From: Pseudoclavibacter endophyticus
GTDB lineage: Bacteria > Actinomycetota > Actinomycetes > Actinomycetales > Microbacteriaceae
Assembly: GCF_008831085.1 (NCBI RefSeq)
Contig: NZ_WBJY01000002.1
Coordinates: 488,205 to 552,204 of the forward strand
DNA: 64,000 nucleotides
Direction: 5' to 3'
Part shown: piece after piece, positions 33,510-41,238 of the stretch
How positions within the stretch are numbered: position 1 is the first letter of the stretch
How the letters are laid out: each line of letters begins with the position of its first letter
Translations under genes and position numbers: made by a program
The notes under the pieces: generated by a model
The model's database searches: none
Told to the model about the DNA's origin: nothing
What the model saw: the letters and a program-made list of their open reading frames with translations, nothing else

Positions 33510-34739
33510 ATGGGTGTCGTCATCATCGGTGCCGGGCACGCGGGCGTGCAGGCGGCGGAGTCGCTGCGGACCGAAGGCTACGAGGGTGCGATCACGCTGC
33601 TCGAGAAGACGCCGCATCTGCCGTATCAGCGGCCGCCGCTGTCGAAGGACTACATGAAGGCCGCGGGCGAACCCGCGCCGCTGCCCATGCGCGGCGAGGC
33701 GTTCTACGCGCAGCACGGCATCGAGCTTCGCACGGGCGCCGACGTCACCGGCATCGATGCGGACACCCGTCTTGTGCGGCTCGCGGACGGCGAGCAGCTC
33801 GCGTACGACGACGTGATCGTCGCGGTGGGTGCGGATGCGCGCCGCGCCTCGTGCGAGGGCGTCGGCCTCGCAGGCGTCGAGTACCTGCGCACGGTTGATG
33901 ACGCCGCAACGCTTCGCGCCCAGCTCGACGCCGGTCATGGCCGCGTCGTCGTGGTGGGCGCCGGGTTCATCGGGCTCGAGTTCGCCGCCGTCGCCGCCAA
34001 GCGGGGCCTCGAGGTCACGGTGATCGACTTCGCGCAGCGACCGATGCAGCGGGTACTGACGCCGTCGATGTCGGAGCACTTCGTCCGGGTGCACGAGGGG
34101 CTCGGGGTCACGCTGCGCTTCAACGAGGGCCTCGACCGCTTCGTCGGCGCGAACGGCCGCGTGGCCGGCGTCGTCGGCACGTCGGGTGCGCACTACCCGT
34201 GCGACTTCGCCGTCGTGGGCCTCGGTGTGGTCACGGATGAGGCACTCGCCGAGGGCGCCGGACTCGGATACGACCGGGGCATCCTCGTCGACGAGTATCT
34301 GCGCAGCACGGTCCCGCATGTCTACGCGATCGGCGACGTCGCGGTGTTTCCCTCGAAGCGCGCCGGAGCCCCCCTGCGGCTCGAGTCGGTGCAGAACGCG
34401 ACGGACATGGCGAAGACGGTTGCGAAGACCGTCGCGGGCGACCCGACCGAGTACGACGTCGCGCCGTGGTTCTGGTCGAACCAGGGCCCCGCCAAACTCC
34501 AGATCGCGGGCCTCGCCGATCCCGCCGACATCGTCATCGAACGCGGCGACCGGGAGACCGGCAAGTTCAGCCAGTTCCTGTTCCGCGACGAACGCCTCGT
34601 CGCCGTCGAATCGGTCAACCGGCCCGCCGACCACGTCGCCAGCCGCAAGCTCCTCGAGCACGGGGCAACCATCACGATGGAGCAGGCCCGCGACCCGGAG
34701 TTCGACCTCAAGGCATACGCGCGCGCTCTGACGCAGTAG
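33510..34739 (+). CDS. Ferredoxin--NAD(P)+ reductase, FAD-dependent (putidaredoxin reductase type)
   Basis: The 409-residue flavoprotein has an FAD-binding GAGHAG (7-12), a YQRPPLSKDYM segment typical of the BphA4/putidaredoxin reductase group, a second dinucleotide motif GAGFIGLE near 151-158 for NAD(P)H, and YAIGDVA near 270. A C-terminal reductase domain follows. It would reduce the ferredoxin encoded just upstream. A terminator hairpin lies at 34886, after which the prophage begins. Confidence 0.92.
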   Translation: MGVVIIGAGHAGVQAAESLRTEGYEGAITLLEKTPHLPYQRPPLSKDYMKAAGEPAPLPMRGEAFYAQHGIELRTGADVTGIDADTRLVRLADGEQLAYDDVIVAVGADARRASCEGVGLAGVEYLRTVDDAATLRAQLDAGHGRVVVVGAGFIGLEFAAVAAKRGLEVTVIDFAQRPMQRVLTPSMSEHFVRVHEGLGVTLRFNEGLDRFVGANGRVAGVVGTSGAHYPCDFAVVGLGVVTDEALAEGAGLGYDRGILVDEYLRSTVPHVYAIGDVAVFPSKRAGAPLRLESVQNATDMAKTVAKTVAGDPTEYDVAPWFWSNQGPAKLQIAGLADPADIVIERGDRETGKFSQFLFRDERLVAVESVNRPADHVASRKLLEHGATITMEQARDPEFDLKAYARALTQ

Positions 34740-34885
34740 CCGCCGCCCGGTGTTCGCTCTCAGCTTTTCCAAACGGGCATTTCGGTGTGATACTTGAGCT
34801 CTTGCGACACGCGCGGGACGCGGGATTCACCCGCCCCTGACCGCGTGACGCGACCGACTTCGTCAGCGTCGACACATCTGCTGCG

Positions 34886-34918
34886 CCGCCCCGGGGATGC
34901 CGTGTTCCCCCGGGGCGG
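34886..34918 (+). terminator. Intrinsic terminator at the chromosome-prophage boundary
   Basis: An 11-bp stem, CCGCCCCGGGG (34886-34896) with its complement at 34908-34918, has an 11-base loop and is followed by a pyrimidine-rich stretch. It ends the ferredoxin reductase transcript and perhaps also the leftward integrase transcript. The left prophage end must lie between 34740 and 34948, but no tRNA or recognisable core sequence is visible. Confidence 0.7.
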
Positions 34919-34947
34919 TGCTCTTCTTCGCCCCCTCTCGCCGGGAT

Positions 34948-36087
34948 TTACGGGGAAGTCGGGGCATCGGCCTTCGTGCCTGGCGTGCCCGTGCCCACAT
35001 TTTGCCCACACTCCACGGCGCGCGCAGCGTCGATGTTCGCCGCCACCGTGTCGAGGTCGGCGTCGAACAAGTCGGCGTACACATCAAGCGTCATCGCGGC
35101 CGACGAGTGCCCGAGCATCCGTTGCACGGCCTTCACGTTCGCGCCGGCCGACACTGCGATCGATGCCGCGGAGTGCCGCAGATCGTGCAGCGTGACTGTC
35201 GGCATCGTCCGGTGCGTCGCTTGTGCACGTTTCACAGCGGCGACGAACCACCCCCGCTTGCTGTCGGGCCTCATGGGGTAGCCCGTCTTGCCCTCGCCGA
35301 ACAGGAGATCCTCTGGGCCGTCGATCCGCGCTTCGAGCTCGTCGATGAGGAACCGGGGGATCGGTACCGAACGTTGCTCGTGTCCCTTGGGTGTGCCTAC
35401 GTCGATGCGTTGTCCGGTCTGTACGGCGTTCTCGACGACGGCGATCCGCTGCCGTTGCACGTCGACGTGTCGACCGCGTAGCGCGATCGCCTCCGACCAG
35501 CGCAGCCCGACGTAGGCGAGCACGCGCACGAGGTCGGCGTGCTCACCCGAGTGCTCGGCGACCGTCTCGACCTCGCGGATGCTCAGGTATGGCCGATGCG
35601 ATTGGCGGCGCCGGGGGAGCGTCACGCCCCGTGCGCGGTTCGCCGGCACGAGGCGATCGTGCACGGCGATGTCGAGGATGCTCGCGAGCACGACGTGCAC
35701 TCGGCGCACGAGCGACGGCGACTTCGTCTTCGCCAGCTCGGAAACCCAGAGCTGCACGGCCGTGTGCGTCACCTTGGAGACGTGCGTCGACCCCCAGCGC
35801 GGTTGTACATGCACGCGCCATGCCGTCTCGGTCGACGCTCGGCTGGACGGCTTCAGTGTCCCTTTGCTTGCGAGCCACCGTGGAGCCAGCTCCGAGACCG
35901 TCACCCGCCCGGCTGATGGCGCGACATACTCGCCCTTGAGTTTTGCTACCTCGACCGACGCCGCGAACGCGCCGGCATCACGCTTCGTCTTAAAGCCCCG
36001 CTTATCCGTCTGTCGATGGTCCGGGGTCCTGTACCTGACCCTGTACCGAGTGCCGCTCTTCGTCTCGTAGGCCTCAATCGTCGCCAT
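34948..36087 (-). CDS. int: Tyrosine-type site-specific integrase (prophage)
   Basis: The 379-residue tyrosine recombinase has an AP2-like N-terminal arm-binding segment (1-55), a SAM-like core-binding domain (about 65-145) and a catalytic domain with Arg196 (GLRWSEA), His301-x2-Arg304 (HDLRH), His327 (LGHSS) and nucleophile Tyr337. It integrates and excises the phage genome. The ATG at 36087 matches the usual MATIEAYE start of related integrases; a TTG lies three codons upstream. It overlaps the XRE gene by 14 bases, so both are one leftward transcript. Confidence 0.95.
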   Translation of the reverse strand: MATIEAYETKSGTRYRVRYRTPDHRQTDKRGFKTKRDAGAFAASVEVAKLKGEYVAPSAGRVTVSELAPRWLASKGTLKPSSRASTETAWRVHVQPRWGSTHVSKVTHTAVQLWVSELAKTKSPSLVRRVHVVLASILDIAVHDRLVPANRARGVTLPRRRQSHRPYLSIREVETVAEHSGEHADLVRVLAYVGLRWSEAIALRGRHVDVQRQRIAVVENAVQTGQRIDVGTPKGHEQRSVPIPRFLIDELEARIDGPEDLLFGEGKTGYPMRPDSKRGWFVAAVKRAQATHRTMPTVTLHDLRHSAASIAVSAGANVKAVQRMLGHSSAAMTLDVYADLFDADLDTVAANIDAARAVECGQNVGTGTPGTKADAPTSP

Positions 36088-36814
36088 TGATCTCAACTTC
36101 GTTAATTGGAATTTCGTCCGCCACCCCGAGCGCCTGGAGCCTCTCTCGTATCCGCGACAGCGCAGTTGGCAGGTGGACGCCGTCTTCCGAAAGCCGAGAG
36201 ATGGCGAACTTCAGGCCTTGGGTCGCCTGACGCAGCCGTTCCACCAGATGTGACTCGTAGTCTTCGGGGCTCTGACCCATCTCCTTCTCGAAAACGGCTG
36301 CGTCGACTTGCCGCCCGTCTCGTCGATGACGGTGGAGGTGATCACCCGCCATCTTCCACTCCATGTAGATCCTCATGTAGAGGTCGATGTCGCGTAGAGC
36401 GCCGTATGCGGCTTTGGGCGCTGGGTCCTTGATCGGTTGGGGCGAAGGCTCCAACGAGCCTGAGACCCATAGGCGTAGCCGATTTTGATCGAACTCCTCC
36501 TCGACGCGACTCTCCAACGATGCGGTCGAGAAGTTGTAGTTGGAGACCGTACGCGTCATGGGGTGTGGGCCCGCGTCTGCGCCCGGATCAAACAAGTCAG
36601 CCAGGAGCGCAACCGGCGGGACGCCTAACACTCGTGCCACAGCCAGCAGCTGCAGAACGGACAGGTCCTTCTTGCGACCGTTCTCCAAGTCAGCGATCTG
36701 CGATCTGCTGAGCCCGTTCTTCGCCGCATCAGCCAACGCCTGAGCGCTGATTCCAGCCAGCTTCCGGTAGCGCGCGATGTTCGCGCCGAGTCTGAGGGTC
36801 GGAGTTTCACTCAC
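36074..36814 (-). CDS. XRE-family regulator, probable prophage repressor
   Basis: The 246-residue protein has an XRE/Cro-CI helix-turn-helix at about 8-62 (NIARYRKLAGISAQALADA, SRSQIADLENGRK) and a long charged C-terminal region without a recognised peptidase motif. It starts with GTG at 36814. A -10-like TATTGT (36826-36821) sits only 6 bases before the start, which suggests a leaderless transcript. It faces the rightward early genes across a set of palindromes, the usual place of an immunity repressor. The absence of a RecA-cleavage-type domain points to induction by another route, such as the antirepressor at 37658. Confidence 0.8.
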   Translation of the reverse strand: MSETPTLRLGANIARYRKLAGISAQALADAAKNGLSRSQIADLENGRKKDLSVLQLLAVARVLGVPPVALLADLFDPGADAGPHPMTRTVSNYNFSTASLESRVEEEFDQNRLRLWVSGSLEPSPQPIKDPAPKAAYGALRDIDLYMRIYMEWKMAGDHLHRHRRDGRQVDAAVFEKEMGQSPEDYESHLVERLRQATQGLKFAISRLSEDGVHLPTALSRIRERLQALGVADEIPINEVEINGDD

Positions 36815-36843
36815 ACTCCCACAATACGGTGCATTTTGTGTAT

Positions 36844-36877
36844 GGTGGTCACCACCACAGAACAGCCGGTTCTGTGG
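36844..36877. promoter_or_regulatory. Overlapping operator palindromes of the prophage switch
   Basis: GGTGGT-C-ACCACC (36844-36856) overlaps a perfect 9+5+9 palindrome with arms CCACAGAAC and GTTCTGTGG (36855-36877). They lie between the leftward repressor and the rightward early gene start, upstream of the repressor's -10 element. A further GTGGG/CCCAC pair follows at 36875-36890. These are the likely repressor and antirepressor control sites. Confidence 0.75.
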
Positions 36878-36902
36878 GACCCGGACCCACAGGAGGATCG
36901 CC

Positions 36903-37148
36903 ATGACAAGCACAAGTCTCGCGTCGCTCGACGGTGTGGACCACGGCGCGTTGCCCGTGTACCTCACACCTGAACAGGTTTGCGACCGTTTTCCCGGGCT
37001 AACTAAGGGGAACTTGGCCCAGCGCCGATACAAGGGCCTTGCGCCGAAGTGGCTCTCGCCGACGCCTCGGACGATCCTCTACAGAGAATCGGATGTGGTT
37101 GCGTGGATCGAGGCAAGCGAACGGACGATCACCGGCGACGCGGGGTAG
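36903..37148 (+). CDS. Prophage helix-turn-helix protein (AlpA/excisionase-like)
   Basis: The 81-residue protein has the pattern of a short winged MerR-like DNA-binding fold: YLTPEQVCDRFPGLTKGNLAQRRYKGLAPKW followed by ILYRESDVVAWIE. Proteins of this size next to an integrase are often excisionases or Cro-like regulators. AGGAGG sits ideally before the ATG. It is the first rightward gene after the operator palindromes, so it is directly under repressor control. Confidence 0.8.
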   Translation: MTSTSLASLDGVDHGALPVYLTPEQVCDRFPGLTKGNLAQRRYKGLAPKWLSPTPRTILYRESDVVAWIEASERTITGDAG

Positions 37149-37150
37149 CC

Positions 37151-37480
37151 ATGACGGCGATCGCCGAGACCACAGCCACCCCTGACCTTGAGGTCGGGGC
37201 ACCTAGCCTCCGAGAGGAGATTCGAGCGTTCCTCGAATCCGCAGGAATCACGCGCTCGAAGTCATGGGTGCACCGCATGTCGAGGAAGTACGCCCGCACC
37301 GCCATCCCGGGCACTCCTGTTCGCCTGTTCGTCGCAACCCGCATCGTGCTGAGCCTCGAAGAGCACCGCCATGTCGCCGGACGTGCAGACCTGCAGCACC
37401 TGTTCGGTCACGCGGATCCGACCGCAACGACCGCTCTGGCCAACGTCGCTCGTGAGAGCCGTCGGGGCGCTGCGGCGTGA
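37151..37480 (+). CDS. Hypothetical prophage early protein
   Basis: The 109-residue protein starts 2 bases after the preceding stop. It contains a short helical segment (REEIRAFLESAGITRSKSWVHRMSRKYAR) that could be a helix-turn-helix; the rest is not recognised. The tight spacing indicates co-transcription with the early regulators. The function is unknown. Confidence 0.65.
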   Translation: MTAIAETTATPDLEVGAPSLREEIRAFLESAGITRSKSWVHRMSRKYARTAIPGTPVRLFVATRIVLSLEEHRHVAGRADLQHLFGHADPTATTALANVARESRRGAAA

Positions 37481-37725
37481 CCCCGGCATCGAGTTTCGCC
37501 CTGCTGGCGATGCTGTTGCTCGGTGCAGCGCTAGTCGCCTACCTGCTCGAAAGCCATCTCGAAAACGAATCGACCCCCGCTGATCCCTGCTGCGCCAACA
37601 GCAAGGGCGAGGGTCGCGATCCGAACCCAACCCATACGAAGAGGACGGAGATTTCTAGTGTCCCAGACGAACGCGATGATGACCACCGCCCCGCTCGTGC
37701 CGATTGTCAGCGACGGGCGGGGTGA
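37477..37725 (+). CDS. Possible small membrane protein, prophage early region
   Basis: The open frame encodes 82 residues and starts with GTG inside the preceding stop (GTGA). Residues 6-25 form one clear hydrophobic helix followed by a charged tail. Its last 68 bases overlap the antirepressor gene, which is longer than other overlaps here, so it may be spurious or the antirepressor may start later. Confidence 0.4.
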   Translation: MTPASSFALLAMLLLGAALVAYLLESHLENESTPADPCCANSKGEGRDPNPTHTKRTEISSVPDERDDDHRPARADCQRRAG

Positions 37726-38470
37726 GCAAGCCGTCTCTGGCCGCGCGCTCCACTCGTTCCTCGACATCGGCACCGAGTACGCCCGCTGGATGCAGCGCAT
37801 GCTCGACTACGGCTTCACCGAGGGCCGCGACTACGAGGTAATCGTCAAAAGTGACGAAAACCCCCTCGGGGGTCGCCCGAGCACGGATCACGTCGTGACG
37901 CTGGACATGGCGAAGGAGTTGTGCATGATCCAGCGGACGCCGTTGGGGAAGCAGGCCCGCGAGTACTTCATCGAGGTGGAGAAGCGTCACAGGGCGCAGC
38001 AGCCGGACCTCTCGACGCCGCAGGGAGTGCTCGCGATGGCGAAGCAGCTCACGGCGACGGCGGAGGAACTGGTCGCTGCGCACGAGCAGCTCGAACAGCA
38101 ACATCCGCTCGTGCAGCAGGCGCTCACGTACCAGGCCGGGCACAACAAGACCACCCGTCAGGACTTCGCCCGCGAGGTGATCGCCTGGGCGCAGTCCGCC
38201 GGTTACCGGGTGCTGCAGCGCGAGGTGTTCTTGTTCTTGTCGAAGAAGCTTGGCTTGTTCGTGAGGGGCGAGCGATCGGACGCGGGCACCGCCACCGTGG
38301 ACGCGATTAGGCGAGGCCTCGCTGTGACGGAGAAGGGCACGGCCGGCTCGGGGCACAACTTCGCCACAGGCAAGCTCACGCCGGTCGGAAAGACGTACGC
38401 GTTCGAGCGCGTCGTCCGGTACATCGAGCAGAACGGGACGCTCGCGCTGCCGCAGGCGATCAGCCGATGA
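37658..38470 (+). CDS. Phage antirepressor, AntA/AntB N-terminal with KilAC-type C-terminal part
   Basis: The 270-residue protein has an AntA-like domain at about 25-95 (SGRALHSFLDIGTEYARWMQRMLDYGF, DHVVTLDMAKELCMIQRTPLGKQAREYFIEVEK). A coiled linker follows (about 108-150) and then a C-terminal region resembling antirepressor KilAC domains (REVIAWAQSAGYRVLQREVF, LTPVGKTYAFERVV). Such proteins inactivate or compete with the prophage repressor. GTG 37658 has GGAG upstream; an ATG at 37676 is an alternative. The next gene overlaps its stop as ATGA. Confidence 0.85.
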   Translation: MSQTNAMMTTAPLVPIVSDGRGEQAVSGRALHSFLDIGTEYARWMQRMLDYGFTEGRDYEVIVKSDENPLGGRPSTDHVVTLDMAKELCMIQRTPLGKQAREYFIEVEKRHRAQQPDLSTPQGVLAMAKQLTATAEELVAAHEQLEQQHPLVQQALTYQAGHNKTTRQDFAREVIAWAQSAGYRVLQREVFLFLSKKLGLFVRGERSDAGTATVDAIRRGLAVTEKGTAGSGHNFATGKLTPVGKTYAFERVVRYIEQNGTLALPQAISR

Positions 38471-38802
38471 GCACGATGTCTGCACTGGATGGTCCGAAGC
38501 AGGCGCGGCTTCTGCTGAAGGAGAAGCTCGACGTCGCTCACAACATGCTGGTTTCCGGTGATGATCTCGAGGACGCGCACGATCTGCTCGACGCGGCGTT
38601 CTGGGAGATCGACGAGGCCGTTGCTCTGCATGACGATGACCTGACTCACTTCGAGGATGGCTCTCCGGTGAAGGTGACCGTGGAGATTCCTAGCGAGTTC
38701 GTGTCGGACTTCTACCCGCGGATACACGGTGACTTCGCCGCGTGGAAAGCGGAGTGGGAGGCGCACCGCCGACCGCGCCTCTATCCGGTTGAAACCTCAT
38801 GA
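38467..38802 (+). CDS. Hypothetical prophage protein, acidic, helical
   Basis: The 111-residue protein is acidic and mostly helical by pattern (LLLKEKLDVAHNMLVSGDDLEDAHDLLDAAF), with a C-terminal segment rich in Trp and Arg. It overlaps both neighbours by ATGA, placing it firmly in the early operon. No family is recognised. Confidence 0.65.
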   Translation: MSTMSALDGPKQARLLLKEKLDVAHNMLVSGDDLEDAHDLLDAAFWEIDEAVALHDDDLTHFEDGSPVKVTVEIPSEFVSDFYPRIHGDFAAWKAEWEAHRRPRLYPVETS

Positions 38803-39164
38803 GGCGTCGGCGGAGAGCCCGTTCGCGGGCGGGCTCGTCGATCACGCTCGAAGGGTCCGGTGTGTATGTCGATGTCCATCTCGAAATAGGATCGCTTGGA
38901 GAACTGTCGCGGTCGCAGCGCGTTGCCCTGTGGGATCTCGCGATCGCCGAAACGAAGTTTATCTTTGCGAAGTACCGGAAGCCGGGCTACATCTTCCCGA
39001 CGTGGGTCGGCGGGGTCGGGGCGCATTTCACCGCGCTTCGTGCCCGCGAGCAGCTCGTTCTCGACGCGATCGACTCGATAGAAACCGGGGCCAGATTCGC
39101 CTACGGCCCCATCAAGACGGGCATGTCGCCGTGCCCAGTAACGGCGATGCCCCGCGTCGAGTAG
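38799..39164 (+). CDS. Hypothetical prophage protein
   Basis: The 121-residue frame starts by ATGA overlap with the preceding gene. The first 12 residues are almost all arginine, so an internal GTG at 38862 could be the real start. The region from about 22 on (VYVDVHLEIG, ALWDLAIAETKFIFAKY) looks like a small folded domain. Its stop lies within a hairpin at 39148-39181. The function is unknown. Confidence 0.55.
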   Translation: MRRRRRARSRAGSSITLEGSGVYVDVHLEIGSLGELSRSQRVALWDLAIAETKFIFAKYRKPGYIFPTWVGGVGAHFTALRAREQLVLDAIDSIETGARFAYGPIKTGMSPCPVTAMPRVE

Positions 39165-39181
39165 CAGCTCGGCGCGGGGCA
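39148..39181 (+). terminator. Hairpin at the end of the first early gene block
   Basis: TGCCCCGCGTCGAG (39148-39161) pairs with CTCGGCGCGGGGCA (39168-39181) with one mismatch and a 6-base loop. No T-run follows; it is probably an attenuating structure before the gene at 39216. Confidence 0.55.
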
Positions 39182-39215
39182 CATTATTCAGCACATCTTT
39201 GGAAGGACTGAACAA

Positions 39216-40415
39216 GTGAATGCTATCAACAACCACATTAACAGCACCGAGGTGTTGGAGGCACTTGAACGGGTGCGCGCCACCGCCGGGACCGGCGCCG
39301 ACAATGTTGGCGACACCGAACTTCTCGAACTTGCGCAAGCGGTCCGAGTGGCCCACTTCGTACATGGTGTCGCCGAGGACGTCCTCGTACGTGAGTGTGG
39401 CCTGGATCCGACCATCGTCGCTAACGCAGTCAGCGGCTTGACCGTCCTCGACGCCGCGATACGGGCGTCGCACGAGCAGGGTATCGATGTGGAGAACCCG
39501 GTCACGGAGCATTCGAACTACCCGCCGAACGCGGTAGGCCTGGCGACGTTCCGGATCGACTTCGCGACACCCGAGCAGGTGAAGCCGGAGTTCTTCGCGA
39601 GCACCAAGACGTTCGAGCTCCGCCGCTACCGCATCGCGGTGTCGCCCGTGGAACGCCGCATCGTCGTGACGGCCTACGTTCTCGCGAACGACTGGGGCGT
39701 GTCGCTCGAGGCCAACCGCAAGGACGCGATGAAACACGTCGCCGAACTCATCGCGGGGACAGCAAACTTCGATGGCTGGTGCTTCGAGGACGAGGCCTGG
39801 TCGACGACAGTGAGCGAATGGGGACCCGCGTTCGTGTGCGAACGTGCAGCCTGCGTGCGCCTGGGCGAGTGGGCGCCCCAGGAATCGTTCATGCTGCAGG
39901 AGCACGTCTGCCAGGCAGAACCCACGCCCCACATGATCGATTCCAGCGTGGACGTCGACTACAACGAGTCGACAGGCACATGGGACGTGAGCGTCGCTGC
40001 GTGGAACTCCCTGTCCGTCGACCAGGCCCGCGCGGGCCATGCCGCGATCGGTCAGGCGATGGAACTTGCGGCACGACTCAATGGGGCCGACCCGTCCAAA
40101 GGGCTCGCCCGGAGCATCCGAGACTCGGTACCGGCGGCCGTGCCATTGAGGTTCGCCTGGATCGACATGGCTGACGACACAAAAGTGCGGACCTTCGACG
40201 TTGGCGACTTCTCGGGCGCGCCGATCGTCGCGGTCGACGGGAGTCGTGTCGTTGTCACGAACTACGCCGAGGACCCTGACTATGTCGGTGATCCGCTCCT
40301 CACCGCTATCGCCAACCGGCTAGTCGCCGCGCTGAGCGAATTCCTGAACGAGCACGGGCCCGATGCACTCGCCGACGCACTCGATGCGCACTTCACGCCA
40401 GGGGAGGTTGCGTGA
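39216..40415 (+). CDS. Hypothetical prophage protein with C-x4-C ... GEW ... H-x-C motif (1)
   Basis: The 399-residue protein starts with GTG, with GGAAGGA upstream. The N-terminal 100 residues are helical. Around residues 208-235 lies a putative metal site: CERAAC, then GEW, then EHVC. About 50 residues later a helix ends AMELAARLN. The next gene repeats this cysteine-GEW-helix block, so the two share a domain. No known family is recognised. It belongs to the early or replication region. Confidence 0.65.
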   Translation: MNAINNHINSTEVLEALERVRATAGTGADNVGDTELLELAQAVRVAHFVHGVAEDVLVRECGLDPTIVANAVSGLTVLDAAIRASHEQGIDVENPVTEHSNYPPNAVGLATFRIDFATPEQVKPEFFASTKTFELRRYRIAVSPVERRIVVTAYVLANDWGVSLEANRKDAMKHVAELIAGTANFDGWCFEDEAWSTTVSEWGPAFVCERAACVRLGEWAPQESFMLQEHVCQAEPTPHMIDSSVDVDYNESTGTWDVSVAAWNSLSVDQARAGHAAIGQAMELAARLNGADPSKGLARSIRDSVPAAVPLRFAWIDMADDTKVRTFDVGDFSGAPIVAVDGSRVVVTNYAEDPDYVGDPLLTAIANRLVAALSEFLNEHGPDALADALDAHFTPGEVA

Positions 40416-41026
40416 TGACGACGAGAGTGATATCGGAGACGTTTCCCGCGGTGAGTGATATTGCGAAAGACATCTCCAATTACCGACCAGAAATGCGTGG
40501 TCTGGATCTCGATCGTGGACAAGAAGGTCCTTATCTCGATGAGGAACGCCGTCTCTGGATCTTCCCGACCGTGGCTTTGTGGATAGTGCCGGCGCGGAAG
40601 ACGATTGTCGGCCGAACCCGAGGTTGGGGTGGCGACATGAACGTCGCGCGCGCGATCGGGCGCGTTCAAGCCGGGAACTTCACCGCGCCGCGGGGGCTTG
40701 CTGACTGGGACCGAACCAGCCTCGATGGCGACGAAGCTCTCCACATTCGTCTGATGAGGTCTCGATCGGCTGTCAGGTGCAACCGTCCGGGCTGCGTCCA
40801 CACGGGCGAGTGGTTCCCCGAGGGCGACCACCTCTGCGAAGTGTCTCGTACGGCCGCAATGGTGCAGTTCGGCCTGTACATCAGCTTCGAGGAGCACCTC
40901 GGAGAGTGGCGGCTCAACGGGTTCGAGTACTCGGACTATTCCGGCGGCGACGCGCGCGAGTTCGCCCGAGCGCTTGAGGCTGCCGCAGAGGTTGCTGAAC
41001 GACTCAACAAGTGGCAGGTCGCGTGA
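40412..41026 (+). CDS. Hypothetical prophage protein with C-x4-C ... GEW ... H-x-C motif (2)
   Basis: The 204-residue protein starts with GTG inside the preceding stop. Residues about 123-146 carry CNRPGC, GEW and DHLC in the same order as in the larger upstream protein, and a similar helix (AAAEVAERLN) follows near the C-terminus. The N-terminal part has ERRLWIFPTVALWIVP and may form its own domain. It is probably a partial paralogue with a zinc-stabilised fold. The function is unknown. Confidence 0.62.
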   Translation: MMTTRVISETFPAVSDIAKDISNYRPEMRGLDLDRGQEGPYLDEERRLWIFPTVALWIVPARKTIVGRTRGWGGDMNVARAIGRVQAGNFTAPRGLADWDRTSLDGDEALHIRLMRSRSAVRCNRPGCVHTGEWFPEGDHLCEVSRTAAMVQFGLYISFEEHLGEWRLNGFEYSDYSGGDAREFARALEAAAEVAERLNKWQVA

Positions 41027-41238
41027 ACCGCAGCATCAAGCGCCAGACGTTGCCGTCCCGCTGTGCCCGTTGCAATCGGTGGGCACGGCGGGACCGCTCA
41101 GACGCGTGGAACGTGACGCTCGCCACCCTCGCCGTTCCAATCCGTACGTCTGAGCGTTTGGGTCCTCCGCCCTTCGGGGTCGATCAGGCCATCAAGTACA
41201 GCCTCGACAGGAAGGAATCCCGTCATGGCAACTGTTGA
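41023..41238 (+). CDS. Possible small basic protein
   Basis: A 71-residue frame starts by GTGA overlap with the preceding gene and contains one CxxC pair (CARC). It overlaps the replication gene start by 14 bases. Composition is basic and no family is recognised. It may be only a leader region for the replication protein. Confidence 0.3.
   Translation: MNRSIKRQTLPSRCARCNRWARRDRSDAWNVTLATLAVPIRTSERLGPPPFGVDQAIKYSLDRKESRHGNC

Noticed and set aside
34740..34960. A tRNA gene or direct-repeat attachment core at the left prophage end
   Set aside because: No cloverleaf, T-loop or recognisable core sequence is visible, and the right end is outside the window, so no repeat can be matched.
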